From: Entoloma clypeatum
Lineage: Eukaryota; Basidiomycota; Agaricomycetes; Agaricales; Entolomataceae
DNA: 64,000 nt
Direction of reading: 5' to 3'
Assembly: GCA_963565915.1 (NCBI GenBank)
Contig: OY751490.1
Coordinates: forward strand, 3,906,001 to 3,970,000
The notes beneath the pieces were generated by a model. It saw nothing but the letters and a program-made list of their open reading frames with translations, was not told the origin of the DNA and made no database searches. This document shows, in pieces, positions 33,263-45,973 of this stretch (positions are counted from its first letter, which is position 1; each line of letters opens with the position of its first letter). Both the position numbers and the translations under genes were made by a program.

Positions 33263-36200
33263 GATGACGGTGACTCTTTTCTCTCATCTCTCTCAGTATC
33301 GATCAGCTTCCTTCCTGCTTTTTGTTTTGTTTTGTCTTATGGGGACGTTTCTGCCCGGTTTTTTTTTTTTTTTCACGTCATATCCCTTTCCATTGATGCA
33401 TAAACTATGCTACATAAGTATTCCGAGTCCATGTTTTTTTAGTACTGTGGTTTGACTCTTTCGTGGACTGATTTGCCATTGTAGTCATATCTGTAACAAC
33501 GGTGTAACTATTTAGTCTACTATCCTCGCGGTGAGTACCCTGGATTGTTCGGGGCACGACATGAGGCTGTAGTAGAGGGGCTGCCTTCTTGAACCATTGT
33601 GTATGAAATTCCTCTCAAAGATTACTCCATGCCACAACTTGAAGTACAACAAAAGTAAACGAAAAAAGCAATAAATACTTGGTTTCCGGAGTGGCATGGT
33701 GGCACATGCGACAAGAATAATAACCTGCTGGGTGCCGTCAGACTCAGCAGGGAAGGTATGTCACTCAACACTTTCCAACCTGCTGGCAACTCAATATCGA
33801 TCTGCTACATTTTTTAACACTGTATTGGAAGCCTTCTACATCAAGCCAAGCCCGTACTGCATCGCTGGGAGATGTATGTAAGGTCGGCGGCCAATAGACT
33901 TTGCTCCTGAAAAATCCTATCATCTGTCATCAATCTGAACTTCTCCATCGTTCACAAAGCAACTTTTCATGTTCGCAACTCTCTGAGCTGGCAGGTGCAG
34001 TAAAATTTCCAAATCCTATGCCTCAAGTTTGAAGTCGATAGTCTGATTACCCCGGCAGATGACGACCGTCTGTTGAACTCGACCAATGTCAAAGAGTTCA
34101 AGTTGGGTGACATTGTCATCAGGTGTGAATAGAATGGATTGTAAAAGGCTCTCTCATCTGTTCAGACCAAAAACGACTCTATAGCTGACGCTCGCGCACT
34201 GTGCCGAAATCACGGGGGAAAAGGCCAAATTACGTTCGAAAGGCATTGACGAATATACTTCTGGTCTTGTAACTTTTTTGTCTTTTGTGTATCGACCCAT
34301 AGGTCGGTCCAATCTGGCGCAACACCCTCAGAAAGCAAGATGCACGATACCACTGAAGATATCAAGCCCGACGAACAAGAGCCTCAGGTTGAGAGATGAG
34401 AGAAGGCTGAAAGCACCGGTGCGTATCTGGAATCATACCAGCATCATCATCCTTTGGGTTGAAACAATGTGGCAGGAGGAGATGCAAATGCTCGAACAGA
34501 AGCTCGCCAAGGGACTCGAGCTTCAGGCTTCGAGGCAGGTTCGCGTCTTAACAAGATGATCAAGAGAGAACCTACAGCAGCTTGGTCATTATCGTTCTCA
34601 CCTGATCAAGACGCAAGCTGTCGACTACTGCGCCTAATCGATATCCCCCCCCCTCAGTCCGAGTCGTGGCGTAATCAGTGTGTGTCTGAATACGTAAGTG
34701 CAGATCCAGTCGGACTGTCAACCCATGGTTCGAAGTCTTGAACTCGATATTCCGCGACGACCCTATCCCAGCAAAAAAGGCCAATGCGATCGACATCATG
34801 ATTCCCGATGCCGCCTCGCTCCCTTCTGTCCAGTAAGTGTATGTACCCACGAACTGTTCACGGCAGGTCCATTGATAACGTACCTTCCCCATCAAGCGAC
34901 CACCACTATGGAGCAACGACGGAACGGGGGCGTATGTGTGAACAAGCGTCGACTCGGACACGGTGCATCCCCTTTTCGTCAGTGTTCTCCCAGTCTTCAT
35001 GTGGGGTTCCTTGGATCTCGGATCCTCCTCTCCTCTGACAGCCGATGTGTCTGTGGGGACAGTGGTTTGACTCGGCCCGGTATACAACGCAGCCCACGAA
35101 ATCCAACTCGGACTATGTACGCGAGCTTTCAGGTTAATTAACGTGATTTGACTATCCTGGACTCACAATTGAACGTTATGAACCAAGATGAGGCTTCAAG
35201 TTGCCTCGCAGCAGCAGGACCTTTCTTTGTTCGGATTGTTCGGGTGTTGAGCGGATCTGATTTTTCTCCTCTCTTCAAGTTCTTCATCGGTCACCGTTTC
35301 AAATCAGAGGTGTGTGTGTCAATCTTCAGTCTGAATTGGGAGAAAAAAAAATGAAGATCGCCTCAAGTAAGTTTTTGATTCTGAACTTGCCCAAGGATTA
35401 TGATTTAAGTAAGTATGTCACATACTGCACGCGTGCACCGTAGTTTCGGGTTTTCTCTTTCGATCGAATGAACTCCTTGATCTCTCTTTCTAGCCCATCG
35501 TAAGTAAATCTGAACAGTCGACGGCCTAGACCAAGTCTCCTGGCTTTCTAGGCCCCCCTTGTATCCAAAAGCGGTTCATGGTGCGTTGGTCCTGAGGATA
35601 CTATCCCCAGCAGGTGAATCCGTGAAGTCGCCGTCGATACATACATAGCTATTATAGGAGCTTTGAGCTTTCAAGATCAATGATGGTCATGGTCCCCGGC
35701 GGCCTCGGAACAGGTCTGTCGAATGTTCTCTCCCGATTATTCGGATGTATATACGTTAAGCACAATCAGATTTTCCTGTCGCAGCGGCATCATCGTGGGG
35801 GTGTGGTGGTGGTGGTGTCCCTCTGCCCAGTGCCGCTTCATTTCAGCGTCGGATATATGTTATGTTATGTATGTATTCTAAATGAAAAGACAGACTGCTC
35901 TGATCGACAGGTAAGTACTAGTTTTTGTTCATTCGGTGTTGCATGGGCGCACCCTGCTAATGTACACTTTCCTCTTTTCTTTTCCTTTCTCTTCCAGCTC
36001 CGATCTACCTATCTATCGATCACCATGTTTCTCGAGTCTTTCAAGAAAAATCCAAACGATATGATCATTGCGTCGGCCGACGCTCGCAGTGGCATCGTCT
36101 TTGGAACGCGTGGACGACCCTTTGGATGCGGACTTGATGCGGCGTTCAGTGCGGCTTGGAGTCTGACGGAACGTTCTGATCTTGAGCTTTGTAAATTGAG

Positions 36201-38071
36201 GGGGGGGGGGGAGGGGGTTGTTTCTGATGGTTGATGATGTTCGACTTTACTTCAAGTGACACACGCTGTTTTAATGTTTAACTGATGGACCTGCCCTGCT
36301 TTTTTTTCCCTCTTTTCTCTCGCGGCACGGGGGAGCACCTAGTAAGTTTTTCGTCATCCTGCATCGCACCTGGAATTTCGCGGGAGGTTGGTCAGAGTTT
36401 GGGGTTTTTATTTTTATTTATTTTTTTGTGAGGCGCTGTCATTCTCCACATGCGTGCACTGGCACGTACTTTGGAAGCAGCGATATATATATTCTTCTTG
36501 CTCTCCTTCTGAATCGGGTCAGTCTGGAAAATCCATTTTCGACTACAGTCTGGGATGACCGTGATACGAAGGTCGTCGTAATTTGCGGCGTTCAGGCTAT
36601 TAGGTCCTCTACCTGCTGGTACCTGGGCGTGCGACCTGTGATGGCCAGTGGAGTCGAGGCGCTGAACTCGATTGTCAATCTGCTGGTGAGCTGCTCCATT
36701 GGAGACGATGACGGTGCTTATTTCTCTTCTTACCTTGTTTTCTCTGGTTTGAGATTCGCAGTCGTTCGCAGTCCTATGTAAATCCCGGGGCCCTGACAAT
36801 ACATAAGAATGGACGCTCGTGTGAGGGTTCAGGATCGTCGACGTCGCTTTCCTTTTTCTGATAGGCTTTCTGGCTAAGGAAGATCATTTTAAGGTGCTAT
36901 AAGTATTTTCTGTGTCATATGAGACCTACTACAGGCATTGGAACGGGCTTTAGCTGTCGACAATAGGGAATGTCGAGCATTGCCATCAGGAGCGAGATCA
37001 GGGAATGGGGTCGCGGGCGATGAATATGCTGACAAACATTTAGAAACATAGAATTTGAACTAGACAAGGGGGGGGGGCATGTGTTCCAGATTAAAAGTCT
37101 AGAAGAGGGTGCAGTTCAAAGTCCGATGACAGGTGGGACCCATTTGGCAAGCGTGATCTCGGCTAACCTCGCTTAACTGGTTTAGAATCCATATTTAGGT
37201 TTCTAAACCTTACGGGAAGGCATCCACATACATACATACATATGGTCGCCCTGAAGCGCCCTTTCCACCCGGTTTCGTCGTGTTGTTCTGGTTATATATC
37301 TAGATAGCCGGGTTTTAAAACTTGAAAAGCAATTCATTCACTGAAGTCTGCGATGAGGGTGATCAGTTTTTTTTTTGGGTTAAATGCTAACATCAGAAAA
37401 CGCTGATGGAGCTCACCACTAAGGGGGGGGAGTTAATCCGACTCTCACTTTTTGCGGCTTTTAGGTGGGATGCCGATGGACTCAAAAACGTGAGAATTGG
37501 GAGTGGTGAGAGAGTGTGGGTATGTATTTATGGGAAAATCAGGAATGGAGGTGCTTCTGCCGCGAGTGTAAGGTCCAGTCGAGACTCGACTATGGGTATC
37601 GGGGCAGCCGCGAAGATTGAGGTTGGGAACGTTAAAGAGATGGGCGCGTGAGTACAAAGGATCGGGGTTCCTGTTTCTTGTTGTGTCACAGATCATATTA
37701 TTGCAGAATCATAGATCGCTCATGTGTTTTCGGGTGGACGGGTGATATGTAGTGCCACTCTTGAGCGCGGAGATGCATATCAGTTGATGACCTATGCACA
37801 TAGAATAGAAATGACTCAGCTAGGGCATCACCGTGACTGATTGGTATTGTCACGAAAGCTCTGGACGTCTCTCAACCACCACCACCAAAAAGGTCTGACA
37901 TTCAGTTCGAGAATCCAAATGACCCTAGCTTAACTGACGTGATCCTGTCCTTGGGAATTCAAGTTGAAACGGTGAGTCATACGTCGCTGACCTACGTGGG
38001 GTACCACTTATCAGATCTATGTACGCGATGGACTCTTATGGAATCTATTGGCCAATAGAAAACCGATCGCG
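33263..38071. other. 4.8 kb with exon-like fragments but no assembled gene
   Basis: Two plus-strand pieces look like real exons. 34022-34122 (FEVDSLITPADDDRLL ... KEFKLGDIVIR) ends at a GTGTGA donor. 34704-34832 (WFEVLNSIFRDDPIPAKKA ... IMIPDAASLPSVQ) starts after GTGCAG and ends at GTAAGT. A third frame begins at the ATG at 36025 (MFLESFKKNPNDMIIASADA). I cannot join them without stops, so a decayed gene or a gene with many short introns is possible. G/C homopolymers, a CATA microsatellite near 37225 and poly-T tracts occur. Confidence 0.35.
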
Positions 38072-38472
38072 ATGGATTTGGAAGTTCATGGAGCTGCTGT
38101 GGTCCCTGTGAATGCATGCCGCCAGGTTACATGTCAGGAGTGTGGCAAAATTACCTGGGCTGTGCGTATTCGGCCAGACAAAAAAAAGAAACAAGTATAG
38201 ACGACTGATCTGTACCCTCTTTTTCTGCACAGGGATGTGGACAACACGTTGATGCGGTAAGACCCTCCCCTTTCCGGGATGCACTCCTTGGGTCCCCCAC
38301 TGCTGCTCCCACCCCCAAATGATGGTGGCTGGTGAAGAGGCATGTCATCGATGGAGGAGACGACCCGAGGTGTTCTGCTTTCATTTCGGCAAATTTGATC
38401 TGATTGTTGCTTGGACTGCAGGTGATGGAAGGCGTCAAAGAAGAGGACAAGTGTGTCTGCGCTAGAAGTTGA
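38072..38472 (+). CDS. tiny conserved CxxC protein (zinc-ribbon-like)
   Basis: A 54-residue protein in three exons (38072-38161, 38233-38256, 38422-38472), each a multiple of three and joined by GT-AG introns. The core reads CQECGKITWAGCGQHV across the first junction, then MEGVKEEDKCVC near the end. The pattern CxxCGKxTWxGCGxHVxxVxxGVxxxxxCxC is one I know from small uncharacterised proteins in fungi, plants and bacteria; the cysteines probably bind zinc. Function is unknown. The start ATG 38072 (MDLEVHGAAV) is the nearest in frame; longer N-termini through an upstream GTGAGT intron near 37972 are possible. Exons this short are easily missed. Confidence 0.75.
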
Positions 38473-38637
38473 CGAGCCAAACTGCCAAATGGGGCGATAT
38501 CGGAGATTCGGGTGTCCGGGGGATCGTTGTAGATGTATCTCCGCTTCGCCCTCATATGATCTTTTCTTTTTTTTTTACTTGTAAAGTATCTCGCGCCAAT
38601 ATCTCTCTGCTTTTGAATCCATGAAGAAACTTGAAAC

Positions 38638-41600
38638 ATGACTGCGATTGCAGAGTCCTCCCGTCAGCACTCTCTCAACAACCCCCCATTCGACCCCCGA
38701 GACGTCGTCACCACCCACACCCTTGACGCCTACCTCGATGAAGGACGGCCCATGCTCAACAACTACATTCGCCACGCAAAGATTGGAGAGGGACATCATG
38801 GAGAGGTCTATCTCTGCTACCAGTCCAATCCCGGTCTTCCGCAGGGACATCCGGATCGTCGCATTCCTGTCGTGAGTGTCAGCCTCGTGCTTTCGTTCTT
38901 TTCGAATCCGCTCATTTTATTTTTTTTGACACCCGCTTTTTTTCTGGACGTGACGTTCTAGGCCATGAAGTCTGTCAAACGCGACAACGCCAGAGCCAAC
39001 CAGCTCAGGAAATTGAGACAGCAGAGGTTGCCCATGAGCGAACATACGCCGCTCGCGGACAGGTTGGGGAGCATGGAGGCAAAGATACGGAAAGAGATTG
39101 CGATCATGAAGAAGTGTCGCCATCCCCATGTTGTGAGACTGTATGAAATCATAGACGATCGTATGAGGGACAAGGTGTACATGGGTGAGTGATTGAATTT
39201 CTGCGACGTGGTCCCTCACATCACAATTTTCTTTCAGTCATGGAATACCTCGGCGGCGGCGAAGTAAAATGGCGAAACGCAAAAGAAGAACCCATCCTTC
39301 TTCTCGCCCAAATACGACGCATCATCCGCGACGCCGTCCTCGGTCTCGAATACCGTACGTCCCCTCTCTCTCAAAAATTCAACACATTCCATACTAAAAA
39401 AAAGTCGGCCCACTCCATTCCAAGTCCACCACCAGGGCATAATCCACCGCGACATCAAACCCGCGAACCTCCTCTGGACCGAAGACCGGCGCCAAGTGAA
39501 AATAGCCGACTTTGGCACCTCCCACTTTTCCTACGCCCTCCTTCTCGCCGGAAACGGTCAGAGCAGAGACCCGGAAGACCCAATCCTGCTCGACGACTCG
39601 GATCTGTTGAGGAGGGATGGCACGCCGAAATTCATGGCGCCGGAGATCGTGTACGAGCACACCTTCGACGCGCCGGCCGCCATGTCGATGTCCGTGGGCG
39701 ACATCGGTATCGGCACCAACAGCGGACCAGAGGGAGCTTCTTCCCTCCCTCACGTACCCACCTCCAAATCCCTCACCTCCGCCTCTGAATCCTCCCGCGG
39801 CCGACCACCGATCACGAAGGCGATCGATGTGTGGGCCCTGGGCGTGACGCTGTACTGTTTGTTGTTTGGGAAGACGCCGTTTGGGCCTGATCCTGCGGCG
39901 GGGAACTCGGAGTGGAGTCTTTATAATGCGATTGCGAATAATGATTGGGGAGTGGAGGAGACGATGGGTGCAGATATGGTCTGGACCGGAGGGAGGTGGG
40001 GGGAGGCCAAGGGAGCTGGGAGCCAGGAGGGGGAGGGGGATGGAGGAGTTATTGTGCGGTTGCTGGAGAGGCTGTTGGATAAAGATCCAGGGACGAGGAT
40101 CACGCTTGATGAGGTCAAGGTGGGTAGGAGGAGTTTTTTAACTCTTTTAATTTTATATCTCGATTAATTAATCCGTGTATAGCGAACGAGCTGGTTCCTC
40201 CGCGACCTTGCCGATCACGATACCTGGCTCCACCTCACAAAGCCGCGGGGGAAGATCGACGTCACGCCGGGCGACACCTCGGATGCGATGTCCAGTGTCC
40301 ATTTCAGGTGGAACTGGGGCGTCGTTTCCCGCCGGATTTCCTCGCTCTTCCGGCGTGGCCAGCCCGGTCAGCAACACCGGCATGCACGGGCCTCTCCGAG
40401 ACCAGCGACTGCAGCCGGGGAGAGGCACTTTAGTGCGGTCAGGTCGGAGCCGAATGTGCAGATGAGAAGATACAGGAGCAGTGGGGCGGCGGTGGACCCC
40501 ACGCACATGCGCGAGGCCCGACTTGAGCACGCTCAGGAGAAGGCGGGGAAACGGGATAAAGGGAAGCAAAGGGCGGAACCTCATCATCATCATCATCAGC
40601 AGGGCAAGGATAAAAACCATTTACTGGTCAAATCCTTGGAGCAGTGGCCACCAGCCGTGGCCTCGACGTCGACATCGCCGCCGAAAGCTGGGTCGTCGAG
40701 GAACAGCACATCTGCGATGCAAGATCGAGCAAGTGCGGGTGCGGGTGCGGGTACGGGTGCTGGTGCGACGTCTATATCGTCCGCGTCATCCGGGAAAGCG
40801 AGCGGAGGCGGATGGCGAAGACGCGGCTCGGTGACTGCCCTCTTTATCGGCGGGGACAGGGACAGGGACCGGAACGGCGCCAACACGAACGCCACGTCGT
40901 CGCCGTCCGGCTCACCCACCACCACCACCACCATGATGATGACGGACAAGCCCCGGGCGAGCGGGAAGTTTGCGAGTTTCTTCAGTTCGTTATCGCATTG
41001 GCGCCAGGGCAGGTATTCCTCGTCGGTGTCGTCGACCTCGTTGGCGTTGGTGTCACCCGTGGAAAGTCCGACGACTGCGCTCAACTCTGCCGGTATTGGG
41101 ATGATGGGAACGGGACGGCAGACGCCGGGGAAGGCGATGCGGAGGAGTGAAGAGGCCCTGAGGTATTATCATCGGCATGGCGCAGGCGGGGCTGGCGCTT
41201 CCGGTGGTGGCGCTGCTGCCAATGGTGCAGGTGCAGGTACCGCCGGGGTGGTGGGGCCCGTGATCGGTGCAGGTGGGCTGACGAACGAGCGGAGAGCGTC
41301 GAGCTGGGGACAAGGGGACCAGCCGCCCGAGTTCCAGGAGGTGCTGGGTATAAACACGTTCGATCTGAGCAGCCGGGAGAGGCACGATGGCCGCCCGCAA
41401 CAACAGCCCCAGGAGGAGAGGACTCTGTCAGGCAGAAGAGTCTCGTCTTCGTCTTCTGGCGTCGTTTTGTTCTTCGGTGCGGACAGGGATCGGAGGCCAG
41501 TGTCGATGTACACTGCGGCCGGCGCGCAGTCCCAATCGTCTTCCATTGTCAGTGCGGGGTTGGGTGCTGCTGCTGTTATCACGGGCAGCAGCGGGACCGC

Positions 41601-41883
41601 GAGTCCGGGGAGTCCGGTTAGTCCTGGTAGTCCTGGTGAAATGGACAGGAGGTTCGGTCCCGCATGTTTCGATGAGGATTCCTCGACTATTGCCAGCGCC
41701 TTCGGAGACCCGGATGCAGAAGAAGGACAGGGAGAAGGAGACGAGAGACGGAGGGGTGGGACGACGGAGGATGGGGACCACTTTGAGGACGACGAGGACA
41801 GCGAGGATACGGATGAGGTTCCTGTCACTTTTTCGCCGAGGAAGCGGGGGGCCCAACGGGATCAGGTGCCGCCGGAGAGTTGA
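38638..41883 (+). CDS. CaMKK/Elm1-type Ser/Thr protein kinase
   Basis: A kinase domain in about five exons followed by a very long low-complexity tail. Features in order: Gly loop IGEGHHGEVYLC (about residue 46), ATP-binding Lys in AMKSVKRDN, then a basic insert, the alphaC Glu region (KEIAIMKKCRHPHVV), hinge VMEYLGGGEV, catalytic loop IIHRDIKPANLLW, DFGTS, activation segment RRDGTPKFMAPE, and DVWALGVTLYCLLFGKTPF. After the kinase, TSWFLRDLADHDTWLH and the remaining approximately 500 residues (Ala/Gly/Ser-rich, acidic end) are typical of fungal Snf1/AMPK-activating kinases of the Sak1/Tos3/Elm1/Ssp1 group (family knowledge). The likely role is phosphorylating the T-loop of AMPK or Cdr2-like kinases in stress and morphogenesis. 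ATG 38638; TGA 41881-41883. Apparently intact. Confidence 0.9.
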
Positions 41884-42651
41884 CAAAAACCGGAGCTTTC
41901 TCTCTATATATATTTGTCCTTCAATTGGACATTGGGACATTTTCTCGATTTCTTTTCTTTTCTTTTCTTTTTTCCTTCATATTATACTATATTATCGTCT
42001 GCTCAAGCACATTCTATCATCTCATTATCTTTCGTCTATCCTCTTGGGGGTCAAGCACTTATTAGACACCTTTCAAATTGTCTTGACTATCCAAAAAATA
42101 CAGAATCCATCCTGTATGCTAATTTGCTGCTCCGTATGGAACTACGATCTAGAAAGTCTTTCATCTACTTAGTCGTTGTGTACATGATGACTACAACTAT
42201 ACACGCTGTCTACAGGAACGCGAATGACCCATTCTGGATCAGCGAGCAAGAAATTGAAGGAAACAGATATTGAATATGTCACATCAAAGGAAAAAGGGAG
42301 AGGGCAGAGCGTTTATGGTAGAACATAGCATGCTTCAAATAAAAATCCGCCTGGCATGGGGTATGTATCGTATGAGTGGGGGGATGATTTATATATATAC
42401 AATTACTGAAGCGGCGAGGAGCAAAGGAGTGTGGGGTGAGCATGCAACATGTGGAAAAAGAAGATGAAGCATATACATAGGTAGCAGCATGGAATGGAAG
42501 GGAGGAGGTCAAAACGAGGGTGTGAGGCCAAAACTCGGAGAGGAACGGCATGCGAGAAAAGGGGTGTATATGTACAAACCACAAAGGGGCGTCCGATGGG
42601 GCAACAACAAGGGAGGAGGAGGGGGGGAGGAAGAGGCAAGGAACAATTGGC
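41884..42651. other. convergent intergenic region
   Basis: Tail-to-tail 3' regions of the kinase gene and the coiled-coil gene; TATA-like and poly-T stretches, no gene. Confidence 0.5.
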
Positions 42652-45600
42652 TCACGTCGGCCATCCCCTAGCTATCCGAGCAGCCCCATCCCCAACCCTC
42701 CCCAAAAAGTTCCACACTGCCGCCGTCCCATCCCCTCCCCCCACACCATACCCACCGCCCCCTCCTCCATACGCCCCACCCACCCCATACCCGAACCCCT
42801 CCCCCGCAGCCTGCATCCCATTAAAGCTCGCCCATGCCGATCGGTCATAGTACGTCGGTCCCCCCGGCAGAGAGTAGTGTGCTGCCGGCGACAGCAGCAC
42901 CAGCATGTACGGGCTGATCGCCAGCAGCACAAGCGCCGACGCACCCACCCACATCGGGAGGGTCTGCTTGTTCAGCCCGAGCCCGCTCACAGGCGCATTC
43001 TTGTCCCCGATATAAAACTTGTTGTAGATGTTATAAAACCTCCCGCTCGTGCTCCTCCGCTTCTCCACTCCCTCCCCCTCCTTGACCGGAGGACGACGCG
43101 GGACACGCACAGAGTTCGCGACGATCTTATCAATGACCGTACATCCGACACCAAGCTCTTCTTGGAACGCTTTCCAGTCGTCGACCGTCTCTTGCGAGAT
43201 CCCGCCCGGCACGGGCTCGAACGATACCCCGTCGTCCTCTCTATCAGCGTCCAGGTGGAACGCCGCAAACGCGCTGCCCCTCGTGGCCGTAGCAGAAGCA
43301 GCCAAAGAGCCAGGGTGCCACTTTCTCAGCGCAGCAGCCAGCAATCGTTGCTGCCCCTGCCCCTGCCCCGCCGTAGGCGAGATCTGGTTGTACGCCGGCG
43401 GAGAATCCCCATGCAGCTGCAGTTGCTCCACCAGTAGCTGCGAGGACGACGCCTTGGGTGTGGATGGGAGAATGGTCGACGAGGACGAGGCCAGGCTCTC
43501 GACTTGCTCTCCTGGGGGAGACGACGACTGGTCCTCGTCGATATCCTCGGTTTGGATCTCCATCTCCAGCAGTACGCGGGGCACCACCGGCTCGGGCTCG
43601 GGTTCAGAATCGGTCTGTATGCCGAACGCCGACACGGTCGGGGGCGGGGTTGGCGCTGGTTCGGGGTCCGTTTGGGTACTGAAGGAGGCGCGGAGGATTT
43701 TAGGCTTGGGGAGGGTCTGGGCCGAATGTGTAGCGTAGAAGAAGGATGGGTCGTACTGCGTCGTTGAGTCCGAGTACTCTTTGGTCTCTTCAAAGGCATG
43801 CTTGTTGAGAGACCCGATCCTGTTCGCCCGGCTTGTTACTTTCTATTTTCCCGCAGTCAGTTTCATTGCAAAGGAAAGAAGAGACGACCACAAAACACCC
43901 ACCCTCTTCGTCCTCGTGATAATAGTCTGAATAACATCTTCTCCATCATCTTCCTCGCCATCCTCCACACTCCCCATAGTCACATTCCCCAGCTCCTCCT
44001 CTACCTCTTCTTCCTCCCCCTCCGTATCCGGATCATCATCTCTTGGACCCCACGCGCCCATCTTCCCCAACAGCTCCGCCCCAAGACTCTTACTCACACT
44101 CCCTCCATTGCTCCCCACCCCAACATTGACGTTCCCACTCGCCGCACCCCCAGCAAGCCCGGTGCGCATCTCATCCATGTCCCATCTCATCCGGTCAATC
44201 GTCTCCTTCAGCAGCAGATTCTCCTGCTTCTGCTCGTCGAGCTGGCCGTGCGCCGCCTGCGCGATCTCAAGCTCCTGTTCAAGCGCAATGATGCGCGACT
44301 CGTACGCGTCGTGCTCCTTCGACCACTTGAGCAGCTCAAGCTCGTGCAGTGACGTCGTGTCACGCAGGGTCCGAACGAGCTCGTCCCGCTCCCGCAGATC
44401 GTCGCGATATTTTTCAGAGAGCGTACATTGCTCCTGGTACTGCTTTTGGAGACTCGAGTACGTCGACCGTGCATGCTCGATTCCCTTGGTCACTTTCGCG
44501 ATCTCGGCTTCCAGCGCGGCGATCTGCGTCATATTTTGTCGCTATATGCGGCAATATAGATCAGTATTTGTTTTTTTGACAGGCATGATAAGAAACTCCC
44601 TCACCTCTTTACTCCTCAACTCCTTCTCTTCCCTCTTCGTCGCGCTCAGCTCACTCCTCACCTCCTCCAACCGCACTTGCATATCCTCCAGCTCCGCCTC
44701 GTGCTCGAAGAGCTTCGCCTGCAGCGTCCGCTCCGCCTCCATCAGCTTCTTCCCCAGCTCCGTGTTGGCACGCTGTAGTGCGTCGAGCCTCTCCAGCGGC
44801 TCCATTGAGGCCGTCGACGCGTTCGACGTGCGGTCGAGGACAAGCCCTAGGTACGAGTCTTCGTCTCCGTCCGAGTCAGATTCGCTGCCGGAGGAGCGCT
44901 GGCGCGGCATGGGGAGCGACGAAATGGAGGAGGTGAGGAAGGAGGAACCGTCGGTGCGGTGCCCGCGGTAGTCGTACAGCGGGTTGGCGTCGATGGTGTC
45001 GTCCATGTCATCGTCGTGGTCGCGGGAGGGGGTGTCGTGGAACGGGCTCCCGACGAACGAGCTTTGCGGCTGGGACTGGGCGCGAGAGTGCGGCCGGGAC
45101 GGAGGGCGGTTGGACGGGGTGGTGAAGGTGGGGGAGAACGGGCTGGTGAGGAGGTCGAGCGAGGAGGAGGACGGAGAGACCGGGTTGGACGGCGTGCGGT
45201 GCCGGCTTGGTGTCCGGCCAAAGTAGCGGGGACTCGGAGAGGACTGAAGAGGAGTCTAGTTACCTGCTGTGTGTGTGAGAGAGAGAGCAAACATACCTCG
45301 GAGTCACTCCTGCTCCCCGCATCACTCTTGCGCCTGGCATGCGCTGGAGCAGGCCTTTTCGCCCAACTCGATGGTGGCGGAGCAGTGCCCCCGAGTGGCT
45401 GTGAGCGCTGTCTCCTCTCGGTGTCAAACGGAGACTTTACTGACGTGGGTGTCTGGGGTGGGCCTACTGAAGACCTGCGGCTGCCCGAGGAGTGGTACAT
45501 GGATCCCGGTGGGTTCGAGTCGCTACTTGACTCGCGCTGGTGGGTTCCGAAGTCGTCACGATCGCTTGAGCGCCCGCGGTCGTAGTCGTTGTCTGAGCCC

Positions 45601-45973
45601 TCTGCTGTCACAGGGCTGCGCGGAGCAGGAGGCGGATGACGCGTTTTTTGTGCGATAAACCCGAGGAGGATCTGCGGCGTGACCTCCATTCCGGGGTTTG
45701 ACTTGATGAGCGTCTTCAACTGCGCGGTTTCGTCGTCGTTCAAGAACGGTAAGCCGCCGAAGAGGTCGGCTAGGGACTTGAAGACGTCGACGAGGTTGTC
45801 TGCTGGGACGACGGGTTCGCCTGCATCGTTGAGGCGGGTGTTGGGGTGTTGGTTGAAGATTTCGTGCAGCTGGTTTTCGATGTCAGCAACGGATTGTCTG
45901 TTACGCCCGAGAGTGGCCTGTGCGCGGTGAGTGTGCTGTCCATACGATGAGGAAGGGGGGCAGGACTCACCAT
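42652..45973 (-). CDS. large coiled-coil protein with C-terminal membrane anchor
   Basis: Roughly 1,000 residues in about five exons. The initiator ATG (45973-45971) stands alone as the coding part of exon 1, directly followed by a GTGAGT intron (45918-45970). Then ATLGRNRQSVADIENQLHEI and an EF-hand-like helical part (VDVFKSLADLFGGLPFLNDD ... LKSNPGMEVTPQILLGFI), a Ser/Pro-rich linker, two long coiled coils (around 44600-44780 and 44250-44530; EKYRDDLRERDELVRTLRD), an acidic stretch, disordered sequence, and near the C-terminus a hydrophobic helix (MWVGASALVLLAISPYMLVL) followed by a Gly/Tyr-rich tail ending RIARGWPT. The architecture suggests an organelle or nuclear-envelope tether; I cannot name the family. 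TGA at 42652-42654. Confidence 0.78.

Noticed and set aside
34572..35087. 171-codon minus-strand frame
   Set aside because: It overlaps the better splice-bounded plus-strand exon at 34704-34832 and has no recognised motif.
41169..41828. 219-codon minus-strand frame inside the kinase gene
   Set aside because: It is the complement of the Gly/Ala/Ser-rich low-complexity tail of the kinase; GC-rich repetitive codons leave all frames open.
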